Notes: a model not told the origin generated them from the sequence alone. Positions 18,691 to 28,230 are shown, counted from the first letter of the stretch. The stretch is 64,000 nt of DNA from Mucilaginibacter sp. (GCF_025359345.1 NZ_JANYGQ010000018.1:124001-188000), one strand, 5' to 3'. Numbers and translations are program-made.

Positions 18691-21008
18691 CAGGTTTTCG
18701 TTATCGCCTCCTCTAAATTATAAATTGTATCTACCGTTTTCATCATTGCTGCCAGCATTACTTTATCAATATTTTGTGGGATGGGGTACTCGCCCACGCT
18801 AATTACCTTCTGCGCATCCTTTTTGCTTAATGTTTTTAACTGGTCGGTGTAATAACCGTTCAATATGGCCATTTCCTGCTCGTTTGGCAAGCGGCACATT
18901 ATCAACCTGAAGGCTTTAGTAATTTTATCTTTTGATGGGCTGTTGTCTTTTAAAAGTTTAGCAGCTAATACCCGCGCAGCTTCCAATACCGTTGGGTCGT
19001 TTTCCATCAGCAGGGCCTGCAGGGGCGTATTGGTGCGCAGGCGCTTTACCTCGCACTGGTCGCGGTTGCTGGCGTCAAAAATGGCCATTTCGACGGGCGG
19101 AACAGTACGTTTTATCAAAGTGTACATGCCGCGGCGGTACAAATCAGGCCCATGAACCTGTTTGTAGCTGGCTAATATGCCGCGACCTGATGTTGCGTTT
19201 TCCCAAAGGCCAGGCGGCTGGTAAGGGTTCACACTTGGGCCGCCAATGGTTTTGTTCAGCAAACCGCTGCTTGCCAAAACCAAATCGCGCACTAACTCGG
19301 CAGGCAGGCGGTAGCGCGGGCCGCGCGACAGTAATGCGTTATCCGGGTCGAGCTTCACTTTATCCTTAGTAATAACTGCCGACTGCCTGTATGTTGCTGA
19401 CATCACCATTTGTTTAACCAGGCGTTTCATGTCCCAGCCGTGATTCATAAAATCGACAGATAACCAATCCAATAATTCAGGATGCGACGGCAAATCACCC
19501 TGCATACCGAAATCGCCCGAGCTTTTCAATATACCTTTGCCAAACAGTTCCTGCCAGGTTTGGTTTACAAATACGCGGGCGGTAAGCGGGTTGCGTTTGT
19601 CAAACAACCATTCGGATAACCCCAGCCTGTTTTTTGGCAGGCGGTTGTCAAATGGTAAAATAGCTTTTGGGGTGCCGGGTTCCACTTCGTCGCCATGGGT
19701 ATCGTAGTTGCCACGCTTCAATATGTAGGTTTTGCGGTAAGCGTCGCTGTCGCCCATAATGGATACAATCAGCTTGCCGGTATCCTGCTTGTTTATGAAA
19801 TTTAAAATGCCTTTTACATCATCTTTGGTTACCTGCATCATCGGCCGCTTGGCATAGGTTTCGGGCCCGCCAACGGTTGATTGGAGGCCGGCTTCTTTCA
19901 CGCTGTTAAAAAACGAGAAAACCTGGTAATATTCCTTTTGCGAAAACGGGTCGAATTTATGATCGTGGCAATGAGCACACTCCAGTGTTACGCCGAGCAG
20001 GGCTTTGCCAAAAGTATTGGTACGGTCGGTAACGTAAGCAACGCGATATTCTTCGTCAATTACGCCGCCTTCCTCAGTGATTTTGTGGTTGCGGTTAAAG
20101 CCGGTTGCCAGCAATTGCTCTTTGGTTGGGTTCGGCATCAAATCTCCGGCCAGTTGCCAGGATATAAACTTATCGTAAGGCACGTTGGTGTTATAGGCAT
20201 GTATCACCCAATCGCGCCATGGCCATTGTGTACGGTAGTTATCGTCCTGGTAACCATGCGAGTCGGCATAGCGGGCAACATCCATCCAGTGGAGTGCCAT
20301 TTTTTCGCCATAGGCCGGGCTTTTCATCAGTTCATCAACAATCTTGTTATAAGCATCGGGGCTTTTGTCCGCCAAAAACTTGTCCTGCATTTCAATAGTT
20401 GGCGGCAGGCCGGTTAAATCGAGGCTTACTCTTTTAAGTAAATGTTCTTTATCCGCTTCCGGATTTGGTTTTAATCCATACTGTTCCTGTTTATGGAGTA
20501 TAAAATTGTCTATGGGATTTTTTACCCAATCCTTATCCTTAACCTCCGGAACCGGCCATAGCTTTGGCGCCACAAAGGCCCAGTGCTTTTCGTATTTGGC
20601 GCCCTGTTTAATCCACTTTTTAATCAAGTCAACCTCGTGCGGGGTTAAGCGCTTGAGGTTTGAATTTGCCGGCGGCATCATCTCCGAAGTATCGCTGGTT
20701 GAAATTCGCCTGAACAGTTCCGACAAATCAGGGCTGCCCGGAACCAATACGTGCGCATTAGGATTATCTTTCAACGCTTTAAACGCGCTTTCGGGCATAT
20801 CAAGCCTTAAATTGGCCTGCCTTTTACTGGCATCGGGCCCATGGCATTTATAACATTTATCTGAGAGGATGGGGCGGATATTAAAATTATAGCTTATGGT
20901 ATCAGGGGTCTGATCCTCAATATTTGATGCAGTGTTACTACATGCATTAAACATGGCCGCAATACACCCCGCGCACAATATCCACAGTAAATATAATTTT
21001 CGCCGCAT
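18690..21008 (-). CDS. PSCyt1-DUF1549-DUF1553 cytochrome lipoprotein
   Basis: A 772-residue protein with lipobox NAC (Cys 23). A planctomycete cytochrome domain (haem motif CYKCH at 52-56, distal Met region SEMMPPA) is followed by DUF1549 (about 160-370) with a second CxxCH, CAHCH at 344-348, and DUF1553 (about 455-745). It is expected to be anchored to a membrane on the periplasmic side and to carry one or two c-type haems. It is first in the cluster and overlaps the DUF1501 gene. Such pairs are abundant in Planctomycetes and occur in some Bacteroidota; the biochemical role remains undefined. Confidence 0.9.
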   Translation of the reverse strand: MRRKLYLLWILCAGCIAAMFNACSNTASNIEDQTPDTISYNFNIRPILSDKCYKCHGPDASKRQANLRLDMPESAFKALKDNPNAHVLVPGSPDLSELFRRISTSDTSEMMPPANSNLKRLTPHEVDLIKKWIKQGAKYEKHWAFVAPKLWPVPEVKDKDWVKNPIDNFILHKQEQYGLKPNPEADKEHLLKRVSLDLTGLPPTIEMQDKFLADKSPDAYNKIVDELMKSPAYGEKMALHWMDVARYADSHGYQDDNYRTQWPWRDWVIHAYNTNVPYDKFISWQLAGDLMPNPTKEQLLATGFNRNHKITEEGGVIDEEYRVAYVTDRTNTFGKALLGVTLECAHCHDHKFDPFSQKEYYQVFSFFNSVKEAGLQSTVGGPETYAKRPMMQVTKDDVKGILNFINKQDTGKLIVSIMGDSDAYRKTYILKRGNYDTHGDEVEPGTPKAILPFDNRLPKNRLGLSEWLFDKRNPLTARVFVNQTWQELFGKGILKSSGDFGMQGDLPSHPELLDWLSVDFMNHGWDMKRLVKQMVMSATYRQSAVITKDKVKLDPDNALLSRGPRYRLPAELVRDLVLASSGLLNKTIGGPSVNPYQPPGLWENATSGRGILASYKQVHGPDLYRRGMYTLIKRTVPPVEMAIFDASNRDQCEVKRLRTNTPLQALLMENDPTVLEAARVLAAKLLKDNSPSKDKITKAFRLIMCRLPNEQEMAILNGYYTDQLKTLSKKDAQKVISVGEYPIPQNIDKVMLAAMMKTVDTIYNLEEAITKT

Positions 21009-21387
21009 AGTAAAAGTAGTAATGTCTGTACAATTGGTTTGTAGAAAGTAAAATTAAACAAATAATTGTATAAGTTACATAAATACTTTATTACCTGCTT
21101 GTATTGAAACAAGTTTTTTACAGGAGTTGCCGCAACGCATTGCTATATCACACCCCAATTAAGGGCTTCCGCCCTTCCCGTACTACCACGGAATTTGATA
21201 CGTAAAACTACGCAATGTTTTGAAGTAGTAACCCCCGCCGCAGTTTCGCTATTTATTGATAATGAGTTAGTTATGTATATTTTTAACAAACTTATTGAAC
21301 CACGGGTTTTTACGGCGCAATTGAAATAATAACTAATTAATATTAGTTTTATACAAACTATTTATTAACCCCTAAGAATTTAATACT
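21009..21387. other. Intergenic region between divergent genes
   Basis: About 380 AT-rich bases. A small palindrome AAGGGCTTCCGCCCTT lies near 21163-21178 and a TACGTAAAACTACG-like inverted sequence near 21200. No gene was recognised. Promoters for both flanking operons must lie here, but no clean TTG/TAnnTTTG pair was identified. Confidence 0.4.
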
Positions 21388-21897
21388 ATGGAGGCAAAAC
21401 CAACACCAAAAGTTTTAACCGGCAGAGAGGGCGAACCATTTGACCTGGATGTATGTGCAAACTGGACTCAAAACTACCGGGACAGAAACCCCGGTGATAT
21501 CGTATCTCACTTTTTTGGCAGGGAAATAATTGAAAAAATACTGGCGCAACAAGGCTGCCTGGGAATTCGCGTTTACCACGCTTATGATAAACCGATTAAC
21601 GGCTGGCAGCGCGCAATGGTGGCGATAAGTAATTTTATATTAAAGGTTATAGGCAATATTGAAGGCGAAAGGCACATTATTGTTGCAGGCGCCGTGCACG
21701 ACGGCAGCGATATGATTAACACAAAACCGGCAGCCCCTGTTGGTGAACCTATGGCCCGGGCCGAGATGGCAACGGTTATGACCGCCGCCACGTCAACCGC
21801 TACGGCTGATATAGTTGCACAGGAAGCGCTTCCATGCCCGGGTTCGCCGGGATGCCCGAAAAACAAACTTAGCGTTGGGCAGCGCAGCTTATCATAA
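21388..21897 (+). CDS. Uncharacterised small protein with CPGSPGCPK tail, copy 1
   Basis: A 169-residue protein sharing a core with the next gene: LTGxEGExFDL, WTxNxRxRxP, SHFFGxEIxxKIL, GCxGxRxYH, IIVxGAxxDGxDM and the tail EALPCPGSPGCPKN. Compared with copy 2 it carries an extra helical insertion of about 22 residues at 70-92. There is no signal peptide or transmembrane segment. The Cys-Pro tail could bind metal or form a disulphide. It is first in a co-directional run leading into a membrane protein, histidine kinase and response regulator, so a signalling role is possible but unproven. Confidence 0.75.
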   Translation: MEAKPTPKVLTGREGEPFDLDVCANWTQNYRDRNPGDIVSHFFGREIIEKILAQQGCLGIRVYHAYDKPINGWQRAMVAISNFILKVIGNIEGERHIIVAGAVHDGSDMINTKPAAPVGEPMARAEMATVMTAATSTATADIVAQEALPCPGSPGCPKNKLSVGQRSLS

Positions 21898-21956
21898 ATA
21901 GTATCGTATATTAGCCTGAAAATAATACTTAACCCCAATCCAATTATTTATTCGAC

Positions 21957-22373
21957 GTGGAAAAATCAAAAACACCGGTTTTAACCGGTAAAGAAGGAGA
22001 AGAATTCGACTTGCATAAAGCAGCAAGCTGGACAAAAAATCATAGGGAAAGACATCCTGACCAACCGCATTCGCACTTTTTCGGTAAAGAAATATTACAA
22101 AAAATTTTAGACCAGGAGGGTTGTGTTGGCCTGCGTTTTTACCATGGACACAACAAAGCACACAGCGAGGCCGGCGGCGAAAAACACCTTATTATAGTAG
22201 GCGCAAAAGCCGATGGTACCGACATGCTGAATACAGCAAGCGCACAAAAGCTATCAAGGGCCGATATGAGGGCTGTTGCAGCACCGCTTGACACAGTAGG
22301 CCAGGAAGCATTACCGTGCCCAGGCTCGCCGGGATGTCCTAAAAATATGATGACGGACCATAATATCAGTTAA
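21957..22373 (+). CDS. Uncharacterised small protein with CPGSPGCPK tail, copy 2
   Basis: A 138-residue paralogue of the preceding gene, 59 bases downstream. It starts at GTG 21957 (MEKSKTPVLTG), which matches the N-terminus of copy 1. The SHFFGKEILQKIL, GCVGLRFYHG, IIVGAKADGTDM and EALPCPGSPGCPKN blocks are retained. It lacks the copy 1 insertion, so it may represent the basic fold. The gap to the next gene (ATG 22391) is only 17 bases, which indicates cotranscription with the sensor genes. Confidence 0.75.
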   Translation: MEKSKTPVLTGKEGEEFDLHKAASWTKNHRERHPDQPHSHFFGKEILQKILDQEGCVGLRFYHGHNKAHSEAGGEKHLIIVGAKADGTDMLNTASAQKLSRADMRAVAAPLDTVGQEALPCPGSPGCPKNMMTDHNIS

Positions 22374-22390
22374 TAAAACCAGCCTTGTCA

Positions 22391-23038
22391 ATGTCGTTAC
22401 AGCATGCTTTAAGTATTATCAGTGCTTTTTCCGGTGCTTTACCGGTTGCAGCGGTAGTACTGAACTATAAACACCTCGACAAGGTGCTACGTATAGCTGC
22501 CCTGTTTTTTGTGATATCTGCCGGGTTCGATTTGGTGCAGGCGATAACCATGTCAATGGGTATGGTTAACAATTTGCATATCATCCGGCTGTTCCTGGTA
22601 ATTTGTTTACTGTTTTTTTCGGCAATATATTACAATGCCTTTTTCAGCCGGGTGCTTAAAAAAACTATCGTTATCATGTCAGCAATAACATTGCTGATCA
22701 TGATAGTAAATGTTGTTTTTGTTGACGCGATAAAAGATTACCCGGCACTATCGCACACGGTTTTAAATATAGTGCTCATTTTTTATTCGCTGGCCTATTT
22801 TTACCAATTGCTTAGCCGGCAGGAGTTTGTGCATATCGAAAAACAGGGGCTATTTTGGATAAATGCGGGCGTGTTGTTTTATTTTTCGATAAACATATTT
22901 TTGTTTATGCTTTTTAGCCGCATTGTACAGGCGCACCTGGAAGAATACCTGATGATACAAAACGTAACCAACATAATTGCTAACTTGTTATATACCGTAG
23001 GATTACTTTGCCAACCCCAGCCACAGAAGACAACCTGA
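22391..23038 (+). CDS. Polytopic membrane protein (putative sensor partner)
   Basis: A 215-residue, very hydrophobic protein with six or seven probable transmembrane helices and a short polar tail. ATG 22391 is preferred over the TTG at 22385. Its 3' end overlaps the histidine-kinase start by 31 bases, so it is translated in coupling with the kinase. The likely role, by position, is to sense a membrane or extracellular signal for that kinase, which itself has only one helix. No family was recognised. Confidence 0.75.
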   Translation: MSLQHALSIISAFSGALPVAAVVLNYKHLDKVLRIAALFFVISAGFDLVQAITMSMGMVNNLHIIRLFLVICLLFFSAIYYNAFFSRVLKKTIVIMSAITLLIMIVNVVFVDAIKDYPALSHTVLNIVLIFYSLAYFYQLLSRQEFVHIEKQGLFWINAGVLFYFSINIFLFMLFSRIVQAHLEEYLMIQNVTNIIANLLYTVGLLCQPQPQKTT

Positions 23039-23793
23039 TACCTGTATTAATTACAGGCACGCTTGTAATTGTAATACTGCTTGTTTTTTTATTTTTTTTC
23101 GTAATCATATACCAGCGAAAAATGATAAAGAACCAGGTGGAGATGCGTAAACTGCACGACGAGCAGCAAACCGACCTGCTGAACGCCGTTTTTGAAACGC
23201 AGGAAAGTGAACGCAGGCGCCTTGCCGAGGATTTGCACGACAGCGTGGGCCAGGTACTTTCGGCCATAAAACTTAACCTGCACCGACTGGATAAAGCAGG
23301 TGTTGGTGAAACAAAAACGCCATTGCTCGCCGACACCCGCCAGCTTACAGATGAGTGCATACAGGAAATCCGCAACATCATACACAACGTGCTGCCCCCG
23401 GTTTTAACCGATTACGGCCTGAAAGAGGCACTGGAAGGCCTTTGTCTTAAAATGGAACAAACTACCAGTGTTAAGGTGCACTGTAAAAATAATTTAGACG
23501 AGGTAAGACTTCGCCCCGAAATTGAGCTTGCTTTTTACCGGATGGCGCAGGAATTATTTAGCAACGCTATAAAACATGCTGATGCAACCATCATCCACTT
23601 AAACCTCACAAAGGATAATGGGTGGCTGGTAATGGAATTTAAGGATAATGGCAAGGGCTTTAATTTAGATGAGGTAAAGCGTGGCTTTGGGCTTAAAAAC
23701 CTGCAAAGCCGCGTCCAATTAATTAATGGTGAGGTAAATGTGTACACCAAACCAAAGAACGGGACCATCTCAATAATTAGAGTTGTGATATAA
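23008..23793 (+). CDS. Sensor histidine kinase (HisKA_3 / NarL-type)
   Basis: A 261-residue kinase with one transmembrane helix (12-36), a short coiled linker, and a HisKA_3 dimerisation domain with the phospho-acceptor in ERRRLAEDLHDSVGQ (His 77). A C-terminal HATPase domain has N-box ELFSNAIKHAD, then DNGKGF and GFGLKNLQSR. The TTG start at 23008 keeps the helix; the next ATG would delete it. It overlaps the upstream membrane protein and lies 40 bases before its cognate LuxR-type regulator. There is no periplasmic sensing domain, so the upstream protein may supply the input. Confidence 0.93.
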   Translation: MPTPATEDNLIPVLITGTLVIVILLVFLFFFVIIYQRKMIKNQVEMRKLHDEQQTDLLNAVFETQESERRRLAEDLHDSVGQVLSAIKLNLHRLDKAGVGETKTPLLADTRQLTDECIQEIRNIIHNVLPPVLTDYGLKEALEGLCLKMEQTTSVKVHCKNNLDEVRLRPEIELAFYRMAQELFSNAIKHADATIIHLNLTKDNGWLVMEFKDNGKGFNLDEVKRGFGLKNLQSRVQLINGEVNVYTKPKNGTISIIRVVI

Positions 23794-23833
23794 TTGCCGC
23801 TTTTATCTATCTTTATTGACTTTTAAGCAAATC

Positions 23834-24487
23834 ATGGGAAAAATCAAATTAGCTATTGCCGATGATCACAAAATTTTCAGAAACGGTTTAAAAGCTACAC
23901 TTGAAGATTGTGCCGACTTTGACCTGGTAATTGAAGCATCAAACGGCAAGCAACTGCTGGGTATGCTAACCGATATTAAGCCGGATGTGATATTGATGGA
24001 TATTAAAATGCCCGAAATGGACGGCATACAAACCACTACGGCCATCAAACAAAAATATAGAGATGTGAAGGTGCTGGCATTATCCATGTTTAACGAGGAT
24101 AAATACATCGTTGATATGATGAAGGCCGGGGCATCGGGTTACCTGTTAAAGAATGCCGAACCCGAGGAGATTATCGAAGCCATATCCACCGTATTTTATA
24201 AGGACTATTATTTTAACGAGCACCTGTCTATCACGCTTATTAAACAGCTGGCAGGCAATAACAATAGCAACAACCCTTCGCAATCGCTGGCTGATTTTAA
24301 CGAACGCGAAATTGAAGTTTTGCGCCTGGTTTGCCAGGAATGCTCGAACCAGGAAATTGCCGACAAAATATGCCTCAGCGTGCGCACCGTTGAAGGCTAC
24401 CGCGCCCGCCTGTTCGAAAAAACCCGCTCGAAAAACCTGGTAGGGTTAGTTATTTTTGCTATTAAGACAGGGATTATTAACGTGTAG
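23834..24487 (+). CDS. NarL/FixJ-type response regulator
   Basis: A 217-residue regulator. The receiver domain (1-120) has the acidic pair D10/D11, phospho-acceptor Asp 56 (DVILMDIKMPEMDG), a switch Ser in ALSMF and Lys in YLLKNAEP. A LuxR-type helix-turn-helix follows at about 152-215 (FNEREIEVLRLVCQE, NQEIADKICLSVRTVEGYR). ATG 23834 is preferred over the TTG at 23816 because MGKIKLAIADDH is the normal N-terminus. It is cognate to the kinase immediately upstream; likely targets include its own operon. Confidence 0.94.
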   Translation: MGKIKLAIADDHKIFRNGLKATLEDCADFDLVIEASNGKQLLGMLTDIKPDVILMDIKMPEMDGIQTTTAIKQKYRDVKVLALSMFNEDKYIVDMMKAGASGYLLKNAEPEEIIEAISTVFYKDYYFNEHLSITLIKQLAGNNNSNNPSQSLADFNEREIEVLRLVCQECSNQEIADKICLSVRTVEGYRARLFEKTRSKNLVGLVIFAIKTGIINV

Positions 24488-24560
24488 TCCAAAGTCTTGA
24501 GTCGAAAGTCTTAAGTCAAAAAACTCTTTCCCGACTCAAGACTTCAGACTATCGACTTCA
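24488..24560. repeat. Inverted pair of 7-bp-period arrays between convergent genes
   Basis: The left arm repeats AAGTCTT-like words every 7 bases; the right arm repeats GACTTCA-like words every 7 bases. The two arms are complementary and fill the space between two convergent stop codons, so the transcript would fold into a long hairpin and may terminate both genes. Confidence 0.7.
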
Positions 24561-26315
24561 GACTTCTTCCAAAGAAACCTTCTCGCCGATCTGCTGCCGC
24601 CACATGGCGTAGTACAGGCCTTTCTGGTTCAGCAAATCAAAGTGCCTGCCCGACTCGATGATGCGGCCTTTCTCGAGCACATAAATTTTATCGGCATGCA
24701 TTATTGTTGATAGCCTGTGGGCAATCAGTATAGTAATGTGATTATCGAGCACCGATACATTGCGGATAGTTTCGGTAATTTCTTCTTCGGTGATTGAATC
24801 CAGGGATGAGGTAGCCTCGTCAAATACCAAAATATCCGGCCGGCGCAGTAGTGCGCGGGCTATTGACAGACGTTGTTTCTCGCCGCCTGAAACTTTTACG
24901 CCACCTTCGCCAATTACAGTACTCAGGCCTTTGTCGGCGCGGGCCATCAGCGTTTGGCATGCTGCACGCTGCAGCACATCCATGCATTCTTCGTCGGTTG
25001 CACCCGGGCGAACAAACTGCAAATTCTCGCGTATGGAGCCCGAAAACAGCTGGGTATCCTGTGTAACAAAACCAATTTTCTCGCGGAGCTGGTCGAGGTC
25101 GATTTCTTTGCTGAGGGTGTTGTTGTATAAAATATCACCCTCCAAAGGCTGGTAAAGGCCCACCAGCAATTTTACCAATGTTGTCTTGCCCGAACCCGAC
25201 GGCCCCACAAAAGCGATGGTTTCGCCGGTGTTAGTTTCAAAGCTAATATGGTTTAACGCGTTGCGGTTAGCGGTTAGGTGCTTAAAGCTTACATTATCAA
25301 AAGTGAGGGTTTTAACCTTTTCAAGCAGTACTGGCTTTTCGGGTTTGGGGTCGATGGGGGTGCTTAAGATGCTGCTGAAGTTACCCAACGATACTTCAGC
25401 TTCGCGCCATGACTGTATTACATTTCCAAGTTCCTGCAATGGGTTGAAAAGGAAGAAAGAGTAAAACAAAAACATAAAATAACTTCCCGGCGATAAGCTG
25501 CCTTTAAAAATAAGCATTAACAGTATTACAACCATTATACTGCGCACCAGGTTTACCACGGTACCCTGCACAAAACTCATGCTGCGGACATATTTTACCT
25601 TCTTTAATTCAAGTTCAAGTATTTTATAGGTGGTATTGTTTAAACGTTCTATCTCTTGTTTTACCAGTCCTAAACTTTTAACAAGCTCAATATTACGCAA
25701 CGATTCGGTAGTTGAACCGGCCAGTGCGGTGGTTTCAGATACTATTCGCTTTTGGATAGTTTTAATCCGTTTGCTTAAAGCCATGCTCACAAACATTATA
25801 ACAGGTATTGCGCCAAAATAAACCAATGTAACCATGTAGTTCACTTTTAACGAGTACACAATTACAAATACCATCCCCACCAAGCTAACAAACAACACGC
25901 TTATAAACGAGGTGATAAACTTTTCGCAATCAAGCCTTACTTTTTGCAATATACCCAACGTCTCACCACTGCGCTGGTCTTCAAACACCTGGTAAGGCAG
26001 TTCGAGCGAGTGTCTTAACCCATCGGCATACATTTCTGCACCTACTTTTTGGGTAATGATATTAGTGAAATAATCCTGGAAGTTTTTTGCAATACGCGAT
26101 ACCATTGCCACGCCTATGGCCATGCTTACCAACACGATGATGTTGTGTACGTATTGCGAATAATCGAGTGAGGCTCGTTTTTCAATTACCTCATCAACAA
26201 TGCGGCCGGTAATGTAGGGATCAAGCAGGGAGAAACCGATGTTAAGTGCCGCCATAAGCAGAGCCAGGGCAACCACCCAACGGTGTTTCGACAAATATGA
26301 TAGTAGTACTTTCAT
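24558..26315 (-). CDS. ABC exporter, fused permease and ATPase
   Basis: A 585-residue half-transporter of the MsbA/lipid-multidrug type. There are six transmembrane helices in residues 1-310, then a nucleotide-binding domain with Walker A GPSGSGKTT, Q-loop FVTQDTQLF, signature VSGGEKQRLS, Walker B ILVFDEATSSLD and switch His in IAHRLST. It should work as a homodimer moving lipids, drugs or peptides outwards. ATG 26315 (MKVLLSYLSKHRW) is preferred over an upstream in-frame ATG at 26378, whose extra residues are not family-like. Confidence 0.93.
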   Translation of the reverse strand: MKVLLSYLSKHRWVVALALLMAALNIGFSLLDPYITGRIVDEVIEKRASLDYSQYVHNIIVLVSMAIGVAMVSRIAKNFQDYFTNIITQKVGAEMYADGLRHSLELPYQVFEDQRSGETLGILQKVRLDCEKFITSFISVLFVSLVGMVFVIVYSLKVNYMVTLVYFGAIPVIMFVSMALSKRIKTIQKRIVSETTALAGSTTESLRNIELVKSLGLVKQEIERLNNTTYKILELELKKVKYVRSMSFVQGTVVNLVRSIMVVILLMLIFKGSLSPGSYFMFLFYSFFLFNPLQELGNVIQSWREAEVSLGNFSSILSTPIDPKPEKPVLLEKVKTLTFDNVSFKHLTANRNALNHISFETNTGETIAFVGPSGSGKTTLVKLLVGLYQPLEGDILYNNTLSKEIDLDQLREKIGFVTQDTQLFSGSIRENLQFVRPGATDEECMDVLQRAACQTLMARADKGLSTVIGEGGVKVSGGEKQRLSIARALLRRPDILVFDEATSSLDSITEEEITETIRNVSVLDNHITILIAHRLSTIMHADKIYVLEKGRIIESGRHFDLLNQKGLYYAMWRQQIGEKVSLEEV

Positions 26316-26525
26316 TCGTTCGTAATAATTCTTGGAGCAAAAATAAAAAAAGCGAATGGGTAAGCACCTCATTAGCATTAATTTGACATTTGGCGTATTT
26401 AAGGTGATTATATGGGTGCGTCCGGGTGTAGTGCTTAATGAGTTTATGCTTATAGTTCATTACCAGGCAGCTGCGCACGGGTAACCCACTCTTTTGGCCA
26501 CACTGATACCGTATTGGAAAGGCAG

Positions 26526-27251
26526 TTATTTGGAATAGAGTTTAAACAAGTTATCACCCTCCCCTGTTTGATACCACGAACCTCTTATATAATAGCAATA
26601 AGTATATTTATCTAATTTATCTAAAAAAATTACAGGTAATACTTCATTTACCGCCAGTTTTTCCGATGGTACTTTGGGGTCATCAATGATAAATGATTGT
26701 GCTACTTTTTTACGGGCGCTGTAGAAAATGTTTTGGTCCGGGTCAAAAGCTAAAATTATCTGCTTATTTTTAGTATAACTAGTTTTGGGATGCTCATATG
26801 ATTTGTGCCGGTCGTAAATATGAGCGATAAGCTTAAAATTGCCAGTATCATTGCCGGTTACATTAAATTTTATCCTATAAAGGCTGCCGTCAATATCGCC
26901 TCCAAACGCCTTTCCAAAAGATTGCACGAGTATCGATGCATTGATCTTGTTTCTTTTAACAGATAAGATGATTGTACTCCGGAATATTGAATTTGAGCCA
27001 CCCCTGGTATAGTAATCGATCTGTAAAAACTTACGTTTCAATACATGTATTTCTTTGGCATATCCATAATCGTCCAAAAACAAGGTGTCGGCCAAACAGG
27101 AAAAGGCTTCACCATACCATGAAGGGGTCTTGGTAAAGTGAATTTTTACTTTGGTACCTTCCAAAGATTCTATAGTATAGGACTGTGCTTTTGTACTGCT
27201 CCAGATAGCACAAACAGCAATCGAAAGCAGCAGCAGTTTTTGTTTTGGCAC
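26526..27251 (-). CDS. Hypothetical secreted protein
   Basis: A 241-residue protein with a clear signal peptide (LLLLSIAVCAIWSS, cleavage near TKAQ at 20-23). The start is GTG 27251. The mature part is rich in beta-prone and aromatic residues and has no recognised domain. It is probably periplasmic or surface exposed. It stands alone between the ABC exporter and an acetyltransferase gene. Confidence 0.65.
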   Translation of the reverse strand: MPKQKLLLLSIAVCAIWSSTKAQSYTIESLEGTKVKIHFTKTPSWYGEAFSCLADTLFLDDYGYAKEIHVLKRKFLQIDYYTRGGSNSIFRSTIILSVKRNKINASILVQSFGKAFGGDIDGSLYRIKFNVTGNDTGNFKLIAHIYDRHKSYEHPKTSYTKNKQIILAFDPDQNIFYSARKKVAQSFIIDDPKVPSEKLAVNEVLPVIFLDKLDKYTYCYYIRGSWYQTGEGDNLFKLYSK

Positions 27252-27307
27252 GGTTAATTTGTTAGTGATATTGTGTTGTTCTGTAAAATGTTGTTGTGTT
27301 GTTTGGT

Positions 27308-27874
27308 TTAAAAAAATACCTCACTGCTTTCAGCACCTCCCACAAACAAATACATCTGCACAACATCCACATAATCCCCATTTTTTTGTTTGACGGATTT
27401 AGCAAACCTTCCTTCTTCCTTAAAATCTAAGGAGTGATATAATTTAATTGCGTTGTAGTTTGTTGCAAAAACCTGGAGCACAATTTTTTCAATCGTTTTA
27501 TGGTCGGCGGCCCATTTAATCAGAGCCCCCATCAGCGCACGGCCTATACCCATGGCCCGGTACCCGGGATGAACGTTAACACCCAATTCGCCGACGTGGG
27601 CAATCTTTGCTTTTTGCTGCCCGATAAAAAACAGGAAGCCAATAATCTCCTCATCCCGCACCGCAACAAGTAATTTCGACGTTGGGCTTTTGCTGATGTT
27701 GTTTATCCAAATCTGCTCGTCTGCTACGGAGATATTGTATTCTTCCGGCATGGTGAGTACCTGGTCGGTTGAGGCGAATACGGTTTTGGAATATTGAATG
27801 ATGTTTTCCGCATCAATTTCATCTGCCTCCTTGATGATGTAGGGGATTTCGTTTTTGGTTGAATGTTGGGTCAT
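27308..27874 (-). CDS. GNAT family N-acetyltransferase
   Basis: A 188-residue acetyltransferase. The acetyl-CoA-binding motif A is GELGVNVHPGYRAMGIGRAL, followed by the motif B region YNAIKLYHSLDFKEEGR. The frame opens further upstream at 27940, but MTQHSTKNEIPY at 27874 is a better start for the family. The substrate may be a protein N-terminus, an amine or a small molecule and cannot be told from sequence. It is monocistronic. Confidence 0.88.
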   Translation of the reverse strand: MTQHSTKNEIPYIIKEADEIDAENIIQYSKTVFASTDQVLTMPEEYNISVADEQIWINNISKSPTSKLLVAVRDEEIIGFLFFIGQQKAKIAHVGELGVNVHPGYRAMGIGRALMGALIKWAADHKTIEKIVLQVFATNYNAIKLYHSLDFKEEGRFAKSVKQKNGDYVDVVQMYLFVGGAESSEVFF

Positions 27875-28085
27875 GGTGTGAGGGTTAAAAATAGTGAAAT
27901 CATTTGAACCGGGATTTTTCACGGTACAATTTGTTTTCAATCGGAGTTCAAGAAGGCTTCGCAGTTAAACAGATTAACGGATTTTTCAGATATTGAAGAC
28001 ATTACGAATTAACCTTCCTCGAGCTTATCAAGCCATAATCCAATAAATCCCAAAATCTGTTTAATCCCGGTTCAGACAATCTTGC

Positions 28086-28172
28086 GTTAGGGATTGCAGC
28101 GGATACCGGCCGGCGCCCAAGGCCTGTGCAGTATGAGCGGAAAGCCCGGCCCCGCTTCTATCAGCGGGGAAA
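28086..28172. repeat. GC-rich REP-like block
   Basis: It has self-complementary GCCGGC/GGCGCC and CCCCGC/GCGGGG segments with the pattern GCGGA-T/A-A-CC repeated, unlike the surrounding AT-rich DNA. It resembles short REP-type intergenic repeats. Confidence 0.45.
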
Positions 28173-28230
28173 CGCCCAAATAATCAGTGTAAGCAGTTGT
28201 GAGTTGGCAGTTCGCTTCATCTCACCAAAT

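Noticed and set aside
19881..20417. 178-codon frame antisense to the DUF1549/1553 gene
   Set aside because: Shadow of the real gene; no signal, domain or start evidence.
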